64,000 nucleotides of DNA. It comes from Anaerolineales bacterium (lineage in GTDB: Bacteria; Chloroflexota; Anaerolineae; Anaerolineales; UBA11579). The notes under the pieces were generated by a model. That model was not told where the DNA came from, did not search any database, and worked only from the letters and a program-made list of their open reading frames with translations. The stretch lies in the NCBI GenBank assembly GCA_021463845.1, contig JAJTXV010000001.1, forward strand, positions 124,001 to 188,000, read 5' to 3'. The position numbers were made by a program, and so were the translations under genes. Shown in pieces: positions 7,029 through 14,001 of the stretch (position 1 is the stretch's first letter; each line of letters opens with the position of its first letter).

Positions 7029-8456
7029 ATGACGCACGCGCCTACAGGCTCACACGCACATACCGGGTATCACCGCTATCACATTCCTACCAAGCCAGCT
7101 CCAGACATCGAAAAGTGGCCCAGCCGCTTCAAGGTCAAAGTGCGCCGCAGCGGACTGGCCAAGCTCCTGCTATCCGAAGTCTTTCATTACCGCGGCCGCA
7201 AGGATGTCATTCTTAGCCGCCCCTGCATGTATGGCGTCTTCTCAGGCCCGGTGGGCGGCTTCATGCCGCGCGAGGAGCACTGCGTGGGCTGCCTGCGCTG
7301 CACCACCGAGTTCCCGGAGTTCGTGCGCATCGAGCACAACCCCGAGCGCCAAAAGCTGGGCGACTCGTACTTCACCTTCAATTATGTAGACCAGATCGCC
7401 TATGAGTCTTCCAGTGGCCTGGTGCCCGTGCGCGGCGCCGGCTACCGCGGCAAATTTGGCGGTGAGGGCTGGGACGGCATGTGGACGGATATGTCCGAGA
7501 TCGTGCGCCCCACGCGTGACGGCATCCACGGCCGTGAGACTATCTCTACTGTCGTAGACATTGGCTACACCCCCAACTTCCTGCAATTTGACGCCGCCGG
7601 CCAACCGGTGGGCAATACCCCGCAGACTCTCTCGATCCAACTCCCCATCCTCTTCGATGGCGGGGATCTGCCCCGTGGCGGCCAGGCCGCAGCCATCTAT
7701 GCCCGCGCCGCCGCCGAGCTGGATACGCTGGCTGTGCTGACCTTTGAGCAGGCCATCGGCCTGGGCCAGTACGCCCGCGCCGTCGTACCCGTGCTGCGTC
7801 CGCAAGACGCAGCACGGCTTGGCCAGCTCGGCTTCGTGCCGCGCGTCGTCGAGATGCACGGCTGGGATGACGCCCTCCATGCCGCCATCACCGCCGCCTT
7901 CCCCGAAGCCATCATTGCCCTGCGCACGGGTTTCGAAGACACGCCAGCCCTGGTTGCTTATGCCCAGCGCGGCGTCAAGGTCTTCCACCTGCTGGCCGAT
8001 TTCCACGGCCGCAGCCCGGAGGGCGGCTTTGTGCTCGACCTGATCCGCGACGCCCACAAGGCCTTCGTGGATGCAGGCATTCGTGAAGAAGTCACCCTGC
8101 TCGGCAGCGGCGGCATGATCGCCGCCGAGCATATGCCCAAGGCCATGATCTGCGGGCTGGATGCTGTGGCCGTAGACACGCCGCTGCTGGTGGCGCTGCA
8201 AGCCCGCTTCGGCGGCGAATGCGCCAGCCGCACCGCCAGTGAGTTCGTATTGCCGGCCCGCCTCAGCGAAGCCTGGGGCGTGCAGCGCCTCAAGAACCTG
8301 GCCGCCTCGTGGCGTGACCAGCTGCTCGAGATCCTCGGCGCCATGGGCCTGCGTGAAGTGCGCCGCCTGCGCGGCGAGATGGGCCGCGCCATGTTCATGA
8401 AAACACTGGAAGCAGATGCCTTCGCCGGCCTGCTGGGTTACACGGAGGCCAACTAA
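7029..8456 (+). CDS. Glutamate synthase-like FMN-domain paralogue with ferredoxin-type Cys motif
   Basis: 475 residues from ATG 7029, preceded by AAAGGG. An N-terminal Cys motif (C85-V-G-C88-L-R-C91) suits an iron-sulphur site. The rest follows the glutamate synthase central barrel (AGYRGKFGGEGWDGMWTDMSE, VKVFHLLADFHG, EEVTLLGSGGMIAAEHMPKA). Compared with the next gene product it has lost the 3Fe-4S cysteine cluster and most barrel catalytic residues, so it may be a structural or electron-transfer partner. The two proteins share the C-terminal layout ending in a GLREVRRLRG-type segment, indicating an old tandem duplication. Stop and next start overlap as TAATG. The exact role is inferred. Confidence 0.75.
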   Translation: MTHAPTGSHAHTGYHRYHIPTKPAPDIEKWPSRFKVKVRRSGLAKLLLSEVFHYRGRKDVILSRPCMYGVFSGPVGGFMPREEHCVGCLRCTTEFPEFVRIEHNPERQKLGDSYFTFNYVDQIAYESSSGLVPVRGAGYRGKFGGEGWDGMWTDMSEIVRPTRDGIHGRETISTVVDIGYTPNFLQFDAAGQPVGNTPQTLSIQLPILFDGGDLPRGGQAAAIYARAAAELDTLAVLTFEQAIGLGQYARAVVPVLRPQDAARLGQLGFVPRVVEMHGWDDALHAAITAAFPEAIIALRTGFEDTPALVAYAQRGVKVFHLLADFHGRSPEGGFVLDLIRDAHKAFVDAGIREEVTLLGSGGMIAAEHMPKAMICGLDAVAVDTPLLVALQARFGGECASRTASEFVLPARLSEAWGVQRLKNLAASWRDQLLEILGAMGLREVRRLRGEMGRAMFMKTLEADAFAGLLGYTEAN

Positions 8457-9757
8457 TGGCTAGCATCGCCAACAAGACCGACGAGCAGCTCATCGTCGAG
8501 AAGCACATTACCAATCTGCACAATGGCTTCGCTCACTGGCCGCGGGCCGAAGAGGCGCCGCCCGCCCTGGGCGACAGCCGCTGGACGCAGGACCTGATCC
8601 TCGCCACCTGGCTGATGGCCGAGACCGGCCAGGTGCCGGACAACGGCTTGGAGTACAAGATTGGAGCCTCCGGCGGCGGCTTTGACGTGCTCGATTTCAA
8701 CATCCCCAGCCAGGACAAGTGGCTGCCGGCGGACACCGAGATCGACCTGTCCATTCCGCTCAACCGCCGCGACGACGGCGCGCAGCTCAAAATAGACCTG
8801 CCGATGTACGGTGGCGGCATGTCATACGGCTCCATCAGCGAGCACGTTATGCAGGCTCGCGCCCGCGCCGCGCAGCAGCTAGGCACCTTCACCAGCACGG
8901 GGGAGGGTGGCTATCCGCCGTCGCTCGTGCCCTATAAGGACCACATCATCACCCAGGTGGCCACCGGCATGTTCGGCGTGCGCGAGGAAACCATCCAGTA
9001 CGCGCCGATCGTCGAATTCAAGTATGCCCAGGGCGCCAAGCCTGGCCTCGGCGGCCACCTGCTGGGCGACAAGGCCACCGATGTGGTCGCCGCTATGCGC
9101 GAGAGCGTGCCCTGGGTCAGCCTGTTCTCGCCGTTCCCGTTCCACTCCGTCTACTCCGTCGAAGACCACCGCAAGCATGTGGATTGGATCCGCACCACCA
9201 ACCCGCGCGCCCTGGTCTCGGTCAAAGTGTCCACGCCCACGGATGTGGATATGGTGGCGGTTGGCTCGTACTTCGCCGGCGCACACATCGTCCACCTGGA
9301 TGGCTCGTATGGCGGCACCGGCGCTGCGCCAGAAATTGCCAAGAAGAACATCGCTATGCCGATCGAGTTTGCCATCCCCAAGGTGCACAAGTATCTGGTC
9401 AGCGAGAATGTGCGCGAGGAAGTGACCCTGATGGCCAGCGGTGGAGTGCGCACCGCTTACGATGTCGCCAAGGCCATCGCCCTCGGCGCGGATGGCTGCG
9501 TCATGGGCACGGCCGAACTGATCGCGATTGGCTGCACGCGCTGCAGCAATTGCGAGCGCGGCCGCGGCTGCCCCTTCGGCCTCACCACCACTGACCCGCT
9601 GCTGCAGCAGCTCATGCCCGCTGACTGGGGCCAGCAGCGCATCGTCAATATGTACACCGCGTACGCCACCCAGCTGCGTGACCTGCTGCGCAAGCTGGGC
9701 TTGCGCAGCATTCGTGAGCTGCGCGGCAGAAGAGACCTACTGCGCTATGTGGGCTAA
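8456..9757 (+). CDS. Glutamate synthase FMN-binding domain protein
   Basis: 433 residues corresponding to the FMN/3Fe-4S synthase domain of ferredoxin- or NADPH-dependent glutamate synthase, which converts 2-oxoglutarate and ammonia (from glutamine) to glutamate. Seen here: GGMSYGSISEHVMQARARAA and STGEGGYPPSL of the substrate/FMN site, HLDGSYGGTGAAPEIAKKN, VTLMASGGVRTAYDVAKAIALGA of the phosphate-binding loop, and the 3Fe-4S cluster loop CTRCSNCERGRGCPFG near residues 360-371. The domain is encoded as its own gene instead of being fused to the amidotransferase. It overlaps the preceding gene by one base (TAATG). No NADPH-linked beta subunit is in the window. Confidence 0.88.
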   Translation: MASIANKTDEQLIVEKHITNLHNGFAHWPRAEEAPPALGDSRWTQDLILATWLMAETGQVPDNGLEYKIGASGGGFDVLDFNIPSQDKWLPADTEIDLSIPLNRRDDGAQLKIDLPMYGGGMSYGSISEHVMQARARAAQQLGTFTSTGEGGYPPSLVPYKDHIITQVATGMFGVREETIQYAPIVEFKYAQGAKPGLGGHLLGDKATDVVAAMRESVPWVSLFSPFPFHSVYSVEDHRKHVDWIRTTNPRALVSVKVSTPTDVDMVAVGSYFAGAHIVHLDGSYGGTGAAPEIAKKNIAMPIEFAIPKVHKYLVSENVREEVTLMASGGVRTAYDVAKAIALGADGCVMGTAELIAIGCTRCSNCERGRGCPFGLTTTDPLLQQLMPADWGQQRIVNMYTAYATQLRDLLRKLGLRSIRELRGRRDLLRYVG

Positions 9758-9770
9758 ATCACCCTATGCG

Positions 9771-9829
9771 TCTTTGCGAGGTGCCGAAAGTTGCATGAAC
9801 CATGCAACTTTCGGCCCGAAGCAATCCCC
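9771..9829 (+). repeat. Palindromic repeat family 1, copy a
   Basis: TCTTTGCGAGG, then a 15-bp perfect palindrome with loop AAC (9783-9815; arm GCCGAAAGTTGCATG), then CCGAAGCAATCCCC. Same orientation as the copy at 9861. Confidence 0.85.
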
Positions 9830-9860
9830 AAGTCAGCGGTCGACGACTCCGGCCATTGCT

Positions 9861-9922
9861 GTCTTTGCGAGGAGTGCTACAAGTTGCATGCGTATGCAAC
9901 TTGTAGCTGACGAAGCAACCCC
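9861..9922 (+). repeat. Palindromic repeat family 1, copy b, left flank of the GIY-YIG gene
   Basis: GTCTTTGCGAGGAGT, then a 14-bp perfect palindrome with loop GCGT (9876-9907; arm GCTACAAGTTGCAT), then TGACGAAGCAACCCC. It ends 14 nt before the GIY-YIG ATG and is the inverted counterpart of 10246-10310. Confidence 0.88.
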
Positions 9923-9936
9923 AAACTCGGTTTGCA

Positions 9937-10239
9937 ATGGCAAAGTATGAAAAGCGTCCCTGCGTGTACATAATGACGAACGCCCACAACACTGTTCTCT
10001 ATACCGGAGTCACCAGCGATTTATCAACTCGCCTGTTTCAGCACCAAGGCAACCCAGGCGTTGGCTTCACGGCTCGCTATCGTACGAAAAAGCTGGTGTA
10101 CGTCGAGGCACTTGAGGATATGGAACAGGCTATTTTGCGTGAGAAGCAGATCAAAGGCGGTTCGCGCCAAAAGAAGATTGACCTGATTAAGTCGCTCAAT
10201 CCGGAATGGAAAGACCTTTCGGAGGAATTCCTTAGCTAA
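9937..10239 (+). CDS. GIY-YIG nuclease superfamily protein (YhbQ/UPF0213-like)
   Basis: 100 residues, a minimal single-domain GIY-YIG protein. The N-terminal YIM...LYTGVTSDLSTRLFQHQG carries the variant GIY/YIG strands (VYIM and YTGVT), the conserved Arg (STRLFQH) and a downstream Glu (EALEDMEQAILREKQIKGG) that usually binds the metal. The C-terminus RQKKIDLIKSLNPEWKDLS is typical of this small family. It lies between two inverted copies of palindromic repeat family 1 and interrupts the glutamate synthase operon, so it looks like a mobile insertion rather than an operon member. Its cellular role is unknown; a link to repeat movement is speculation, treated in the findings. Confidence 0.9.
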   Translation: MAKYEKRPCVYIMTNAHNTVLYTGVTSDLSTRLFQHQGNPGVGFTARYRTKKLVYVEALEDMEQAILREKQIKGGSRQKKIDLIKSLNPEWKDLSEEFLS

Positions 10240-10245
10240 TAGCGT

Positions 10246-10310
10246 GGGGATTGCTTCGTCGGCTGGTAGTTGCATGTTCATGCAACTACCAGCACTCCTC
10301 GCAAAGACGG
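10246..10310 (-). repeat. Palindromic repeat family 1, copy c, right flank of the GIY-YIG gene
   Basis: Inverted relative to copy b: GGGGATTGCTTCGTC, a 14-bp perfect palindrome with loop GTTC (10262-10293; arm GCTGGTAGTTGCAT), then ACTCCTCGCAAAGACGG. It ends about 13 nt before the next gene. Confidence 0.88.
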
Positions 10311-10322
10311 TCGGAGAATAGT

Positions 10323-12959
10323 ATGAATAATGATGATTTGATTCGATTGTTAAACAGCCGCAGCAAACTGCCGCGCACCGACCTGGCCCAATTCAACCGC
10401 GATGAAGCCGCCGAAGGCGGCTGTGGCGTGATCGGCATGGCCAGCAGCGAGCGGGTGGCCGCCCGCCATATGCTGGCCGCCCTGGCGCAGATGAGCAACC
10501 GCGGCAACGGCAAGGGTGGCGGAATCGCCGCCGTGGGCCTGGACGCGGCCGAGTTCGGCGTCAGCCCAGACCTGCTGCACAATGACTACTTGCTCGCCAT
10601 GGCCTACATGGACCCAGCGGCCCGTGCCGAGGTGGAAGCGCAATACATCCACCCGGTCTTCGAGATCGATCACGTGCGCGAGCAGCCCCACATGGCTGAC
10701 TACACCCAGATCGCCGGGCTGGATGTGCGCCCGCCGGATGTGGTGCAGTACTTCGTGCGCCCCAAGGCCGCCGCGCTGGCAGCCTTTCGCGCCGAGCACG
10801 ACTTCATGAACTTGCCGGAGCGCGCCGTCGAAGACGAATACGTCTACCAGAACAGCTTCAAGATCAACACCACCTACTACGCCTCGCTGGGTGAGAAGCG
10901 CGCCTTCGTGCTCTCGCACGCCAAGAACCTGCTGGTGCTTAAGATGGTCGGCTACGGCGATGATGTCATCCGCTACTACCAACTGGAAGACATGCACGCC
11001 CATGTGTGGATCGGCCACCACCGCTATCCCACCAAGGGCCGCGTCTGGCACCCTGGCGGCGCCCATCCCTTCATTGGTATGAACGAGGCCCTGGTCCACA
11101 ATGGCGATTTTGCCAACCATGCCTCCATCAGCGAATACCTGGCGCAGCGCAACATCTACCCGCTGTATCTGACCGATACCGAAGTGGCGGTGCAGGTCTT
11201 CGACCTGTTGTATCGCACCTACAACTATCCGCTCGAATACGTCATCGAGGCGCTCGCACCCACCACCGAGCGCGACTTCACCTTGCTCCCTGCTGACAAG
11301 CGGCGCATCTACTCCATGCTGCAGAGCAGCCACATCCACTCTTCGCCGGACGGGCCGTGGTTCTTCCTCATCGCCCAGTCTGATGAGGGCAAGCAGGGCG
11401 AGGCGGTCTATCGCCTCACCGGCATCACCGATACCAGCATGCTGCGCCCGCAGGTATTCGCCTGGCAGGAGAGCGTTGTCGACGGCGAAACCGTCTCGAT
11501 CGCGCTGGCCGCTTCCGAGAAGCAGGGCATCGATGCCGCCATGATCAGCCTGGCGGCCGAAGATTCGCGCTTCTGGTCACGCGCTGACCGCTATTGGAAC
11601 GCCCGCGGCGGCAGCCATACGGATGGCGGCGCCTTCTTGTTCAGTGTGCACGACGACTACAAGACGAAGCCCAGGCTGGTGCTGACCAACAAATTTGGCC
11701 AGCCCGTCAAGCAGCCCACCAGCCGCACGGCCTACGACCGTGCGTTGTACAGCCCGGCTGCCATGACGCTGCCATCCGGCAGCGCCACCGAGCTGTTCAA
11801 CTGGGCGCTGACCCAACTGCCCGGCTGGAGCTACCAGCAGGCCCAAGACTTCCTGGCCGGCGTGGAAGCCAGCGCCAATGGCGAAGCCAACGACGCCGGC
11901 CGCACCCGCGCCATCGAGCTGCTCTCGCTGCTCATGGACCGCCGCTATCCCACCGGCCACCTGCGCCGCAGCAGTCTGGTCTCGCTGGTGGATGCCAGCT
12001 TTGAGCGCGTGATGGCCAGCATCAAAGCCGCACCCAGCGTGGACTACCTGTATCACGCGTACGGCGCCAGCCTGCCCAAAGCGGCCAGCAGCACGCAGAC
12101 GCTGATCCTCGACGCGCAGGGCTACCCGCCGCAGGGCGACGACTCGGTCGGCCGCGAAGTCCAGCGCATCGTCGCGGCCGGCTTCCGCCATATCCTGATC
12201 ATTCACCTGCGCGGCCAGCGCTTCATCGGCAACGGCATCGGCACCAATACGCGGGATGTACATATCCACACCTACGGCTCGGCGGGCGACTATCTCGCCT
12301 CCGGCCTGGATGGCGCCACGATCACCGTGCACAACAACGGGCAGGACCAGTTGGCCCAGATCATGAAAGCCGGCCGCCTGGTCGTGCACGGCGATGTGGG
12401 CCAGACCTTTATGTACGGCGCCAAGGGCGGCAGCGCCTTCATCCTTGGCAACGCCGCCGGCCGCCCGCTCATCAACGCGGTCGGCAAGCCGCGCGTGGTC
12501 ATCAACGGCACTTGCCTCGACTACCTGGCCGAATCCTTCATGGCCGGCGACCCGCTCAACGGCGGCGGCTTCGTGGTGCTCAATGGCGTCATGTTTGACG
12601 AAGATGGCCAGATCGCCGAGCTCGAAACGCCCTATCCGGGCAGCAACCTGTTCTCGCTGGCTTCCGGCGGCGCCATCTATGTGCGTGACCCGCACCAGCG
12701 CGTCGTAGCCGAGCAGCTCAATGGCGGCGAGTTCGTGCCGCTCAGTGAAGCCGACTGGGCGCTGATCCTGCCTTATCTCGAAGAGAATGAGCGCTTGTTC
12801 GGCATCCCGCTCGCCCGCCTGCTTGAGGTCGATGGTATTGCTCGCGCTCCGCACGAGGTCTACCGCAAGATCCAGCCCGGCTCCGTGCGCGCCCTGCAGG
12901 CCGAGGAAGCCTGGGTCACTAAGGCGAAGACGCCCACCGCCAGCGGCGGTGGGCACTAG
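10323..12959 (+). CDS. Glutamate synthase large-subunit part: glutamine amidotransferase plus GXGXG domain
   Basis: 878 residues from ATG 10323. The N-terminal half is a class II glutamine amidotransferase. Cys34 (EGGCGVIGM) would be the catalytic nucleophile after removal of a 33-residue propeptide, as in GltB. HHRYPTKGRVWHPGGAHPF and LVHNGDFANH are the glutamine-site motifs. The C-terminal third (near residues 640-800) is the GXGXG beta-helix (GLDGATITVHNNGQDQLAQI, LVVHGDVGQTFMYGAKGG). The FMN domain normally between these parts is supplied by the gene at 8456. It releases ammonia from glutamine for the synthase. The GIY-YIG insertion separates it from its two operon partners; a strong terminator follows. 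Confidence 0.87.
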   Translation: MNNDDLIRLLNSRSKLPRTDLAQFNRDEAAEGGCGVIGMASSERVAARHMLAALAQMSNRGNGKGGGIAAVGLDAAEFGVSPDLLHNDYLLAMAYMDPAARAEVEAQYIHPVFEIDHVREQPHMADYTQIAGLDVRPPDVVQYFVRPKAAALAAFRAEHDFMNLPERAVEDEYVYQNSFKINTTYYASLGEKRAFVLSHAKNLLVLKMVGYGDDVIRYYQLEDMHAHVWIGHHRYPTKGRVWHPGGAHPFIGMNEALVHNGDFANHASISEYLAQRNIYPLYLTDTEVAVQVFDLLYRTYNYPLEYVIEALAPTTERDFTLLPADKRRIYSMLQSSHIHSSPDGPWFFLIAQSDEGKQGEAVYRLTGITDTSMLRPQVFAWQESVVDGETVSIALAASEKQGIDAAMISLAAEDSRFWSRADRYWNARGGSHTDGGAFLFSVHDDYKTKPRLVLTNKFGQPVKQPTSRTAYDRALYSPAAMTLPSGSATELFNWALTQLPGWSYQQAQDFLAGVEASANGEANDAGRTRAIELLSLLMDRRYPTGHLRRSSLVSLVDASFERVMASIKAAPSVDYLYHAYGASLPKAASSTQTLILDAQGYPPQGDDSVGREVQRIVAAGFRHILIIHLRGQRFIGNGIGTNTRDVHIHTYGSAGDYLASGLDGATITVHNNGQDQLAQIMKAGRLVVHGDVGQTFMYGAKGGSAFILGNAAGRPLINAVGKPRVVINGTCLDYLAESFMAGDPLNGGGFVVLNGVMFDEDGQIAELETPYPGSNLFSLASGGAIYVRDPHQRVVAEQLNGGEFVPLSEADWALILPYLEENERLFGIPLARLLEVDGIARAPHEVYRKIQPGSVRALQAEEAWVTKAKTPTASGGGH

Positions 12960-12967
12960 AAAGCACA

Positions 12968-12999
12968 AAGAGAGCGGCCATGTGGCCGCTCTCTTTTTA
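12968..12999 (+). terminator. Terminator of the glutamate synthase operon
   Basis: 14-bp perfect stem (AAAGAGAGCGGCCA with its complement, loop TG) ending in a T-run, 8 nt after the stop codon. Confidence 0.9.
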
Positions 13000-13005
13000 T
13001 CGCCT

Positions 13006-13110
13006 GTCATTCCGACCGGGTATTCCTCCAGCACCAGACCGCCGAACCCAGACCAGGGAGGAATCCTTGTTCACACGTCTTCTAAAATTGCGTCAATTTT
13101 TGTGGTGCTC
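13006..13110. repeat. Repeat family 2 (GTCATTCCGA / GAGGAATCC), copy 1
   Basis: TGTCATTCCGACCGGGT, a middle part with CCGAACCCAG, then GAGGAATCCTTG. Related copies are at 35101-35405, 37389-37508, 44308-44465 and 63389-63533. The stretch 12960-13433 holds only this and the next two repeats. Confidence 0.65.
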
Positions 13111-13183
13111 TATTCCCTCTGATGGAAGCTAATTGGAAGTCATCTTAACTTGCGACGCGGGACCCTCAGAAATCACCTGAGGT

Positions 13184-13296
13184 TGCACAACCCAGACTGA
13201 ACGCTTTGGAGGGGGCTACGCTACTTCGCAGCGTCGGGGGAACCAACAAAGCGTAGCGTAAGTTCCCCCTGCGGGGTCATAGGGGCGGAGCCCCTA
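13184..13296. repeat. Repeat family 3 (GGAGGGGGCT / CGGGGGAACC), copy 1
   Basis: Shares TGCACAACCCA, GGAGGGGGCT, CGGGGGAACCAAC, GTTCCCCC, GGGGTC and GAGCCCCT in order with 26216-26302. This copy carries an extra small hairpin (ACGCT...AGCGT, 13217-13233) between GGGGGCT and CGGGGG. Confidence 0.7.
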
Positions 13297-13350
13297 AAAA
13301 GAAAAAAAGAGAAGAAGCAAGCTTTTTGAAGAAGAAAGCGAGCATAACCA

Positions 13351-13409
13351 GATTGCTTCGGAGCTGAAAGTTGCATAAGCATGCAACTTTCAGCCCCCTC
13401 GCAATGACA
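13351..13409 (-). repeat. Palindromic repeat family 1, copy d
   Basis: GATTGCTTCGG, a 14-bp palindrome with loop AAGC (13363-13394; arm GCTGAAAGTTGCAT), then CCCTCGCAATGACA. Orientation as copy c. Confidence 0.85.
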
Positions 13410-13421
13410 TTCAACAGGGTC

Positions 13422-13427
13422 TATAAT
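13422..13427 (+). promoter_or_regulatory. -10 box 6 nt before the start codon at 13434
   Basis: TATAAT followed by exactly 6 nt and ATG; the transcript would be leaderless. No ribosome site is present. Confidence 0.6.
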
Positions 13428-13433
13428 TAACTC

Positions 13434-13769
13434 ATGGCCACCAAGCAAGAAACCATCACCACCGAAACTCCGCCACTGGCTGCCTACGGCAGCACCGTCC
13501 TCGGCATCCCCATCATCCTCACTGCCATCCGCTGCACCCTGCAATACATCATCGTGCCGCTGGTGGTGCCGCTGCTGGGCTGGGGAGACACCTTCTCGCC
13601 GCTAGTGAATATTGGGGCAGGCGCGCTGGCGATCGGCGTCATTGGCTACAACCTGGTCACCTTGTGGAACACCAACTGGCGCAAGCGCTACCTGCTCATC
13701 GCCGCCATCTTCGTGCCGTTTATCCTTATCTCGGCGTACTTTGACTTCGTCAAGTACGCCGGCCTTTAG
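13434..13769 (+). CDS. Small membrane protein of unknown function
   Basis: 111 residues with three or so hydrophobic segments (VLGIPIILTAIRCTLQYIIVP, VNIGAGALAIGVIGYNLVTLW, YLLIAAIFVPFILISAYFDFV) separated by a basic loop (NTNWRKRYL). The N-terminal 20 residues are polar and Thr-rich. I do not recognise a family. It is a single gene with its own leaderless-type promoter and a strong downstream terminator, so it is probably really expressed. Orientation rules place the basic loop in the cytoplasm. Confidence 0.75.
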   Translation: MATKQETITTETPPLAAYGSTVLGIPIILTAIRCTLQYIIVPLVVPLLGWGDTFSPLVNIGAGALAIGVIGYNLVTLWNTNWRKRYLLIAAIFVPFILISAYFDFVKYAGL

Positions 13770-13780
13770 CCCGAAAAACA

Positions 13781-13810
13781 AAACAGCCAGGCGTCGCCTG
13801 GCTGTTTTTC
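13781..13810. terminator. Bidirectional terminator between the small membrane protein gene and tRNA-Leu
   Basis: AAAACAGCCAGGCG and its complement with flanking A- and T-tracts. It can serve both converging transcripts. Confidence 0.85.
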
Positions 13811-13813
13811 TGT

Positions 13814-13896
<83 letters not shown>

Positions 13897-13920
13897 GTTA
13901 CTCTGGCCACAGAAGGCAGT

Positions 13921-13948
13921 ATTCTAACTTGAATTAATCGGCTGTCAA
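13921..13948 (-). promoter_or_regulatory. Promoter of tRNA-Leu
   Basis: TTGACA (13948-13943) and TAGAAT (13926-13921), spacing 16 nt, ending 24 nt upstream of the tRNA. Confidence 0.65.
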
Positions 13949-14001
13949 CCGGCAACTGCGCCGCGGCCTGCGCACAGCGCGCAACAGGGGGCTCATTTAT
14001 A

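Noticed and set aside
9771-10310. Classical IS element around the GIY-YIG gene
   Set aside because: No transposase, and I could not identify target-site duplications; the flanks are interspersed repeats also found without a gene.
10350-11339. Long open frame on the strand opposite the glutamate synthase gene
   Set aside because: Typical shadow frame of GC-rich codons; low-complexity Gly/Val/His composition and no domain.
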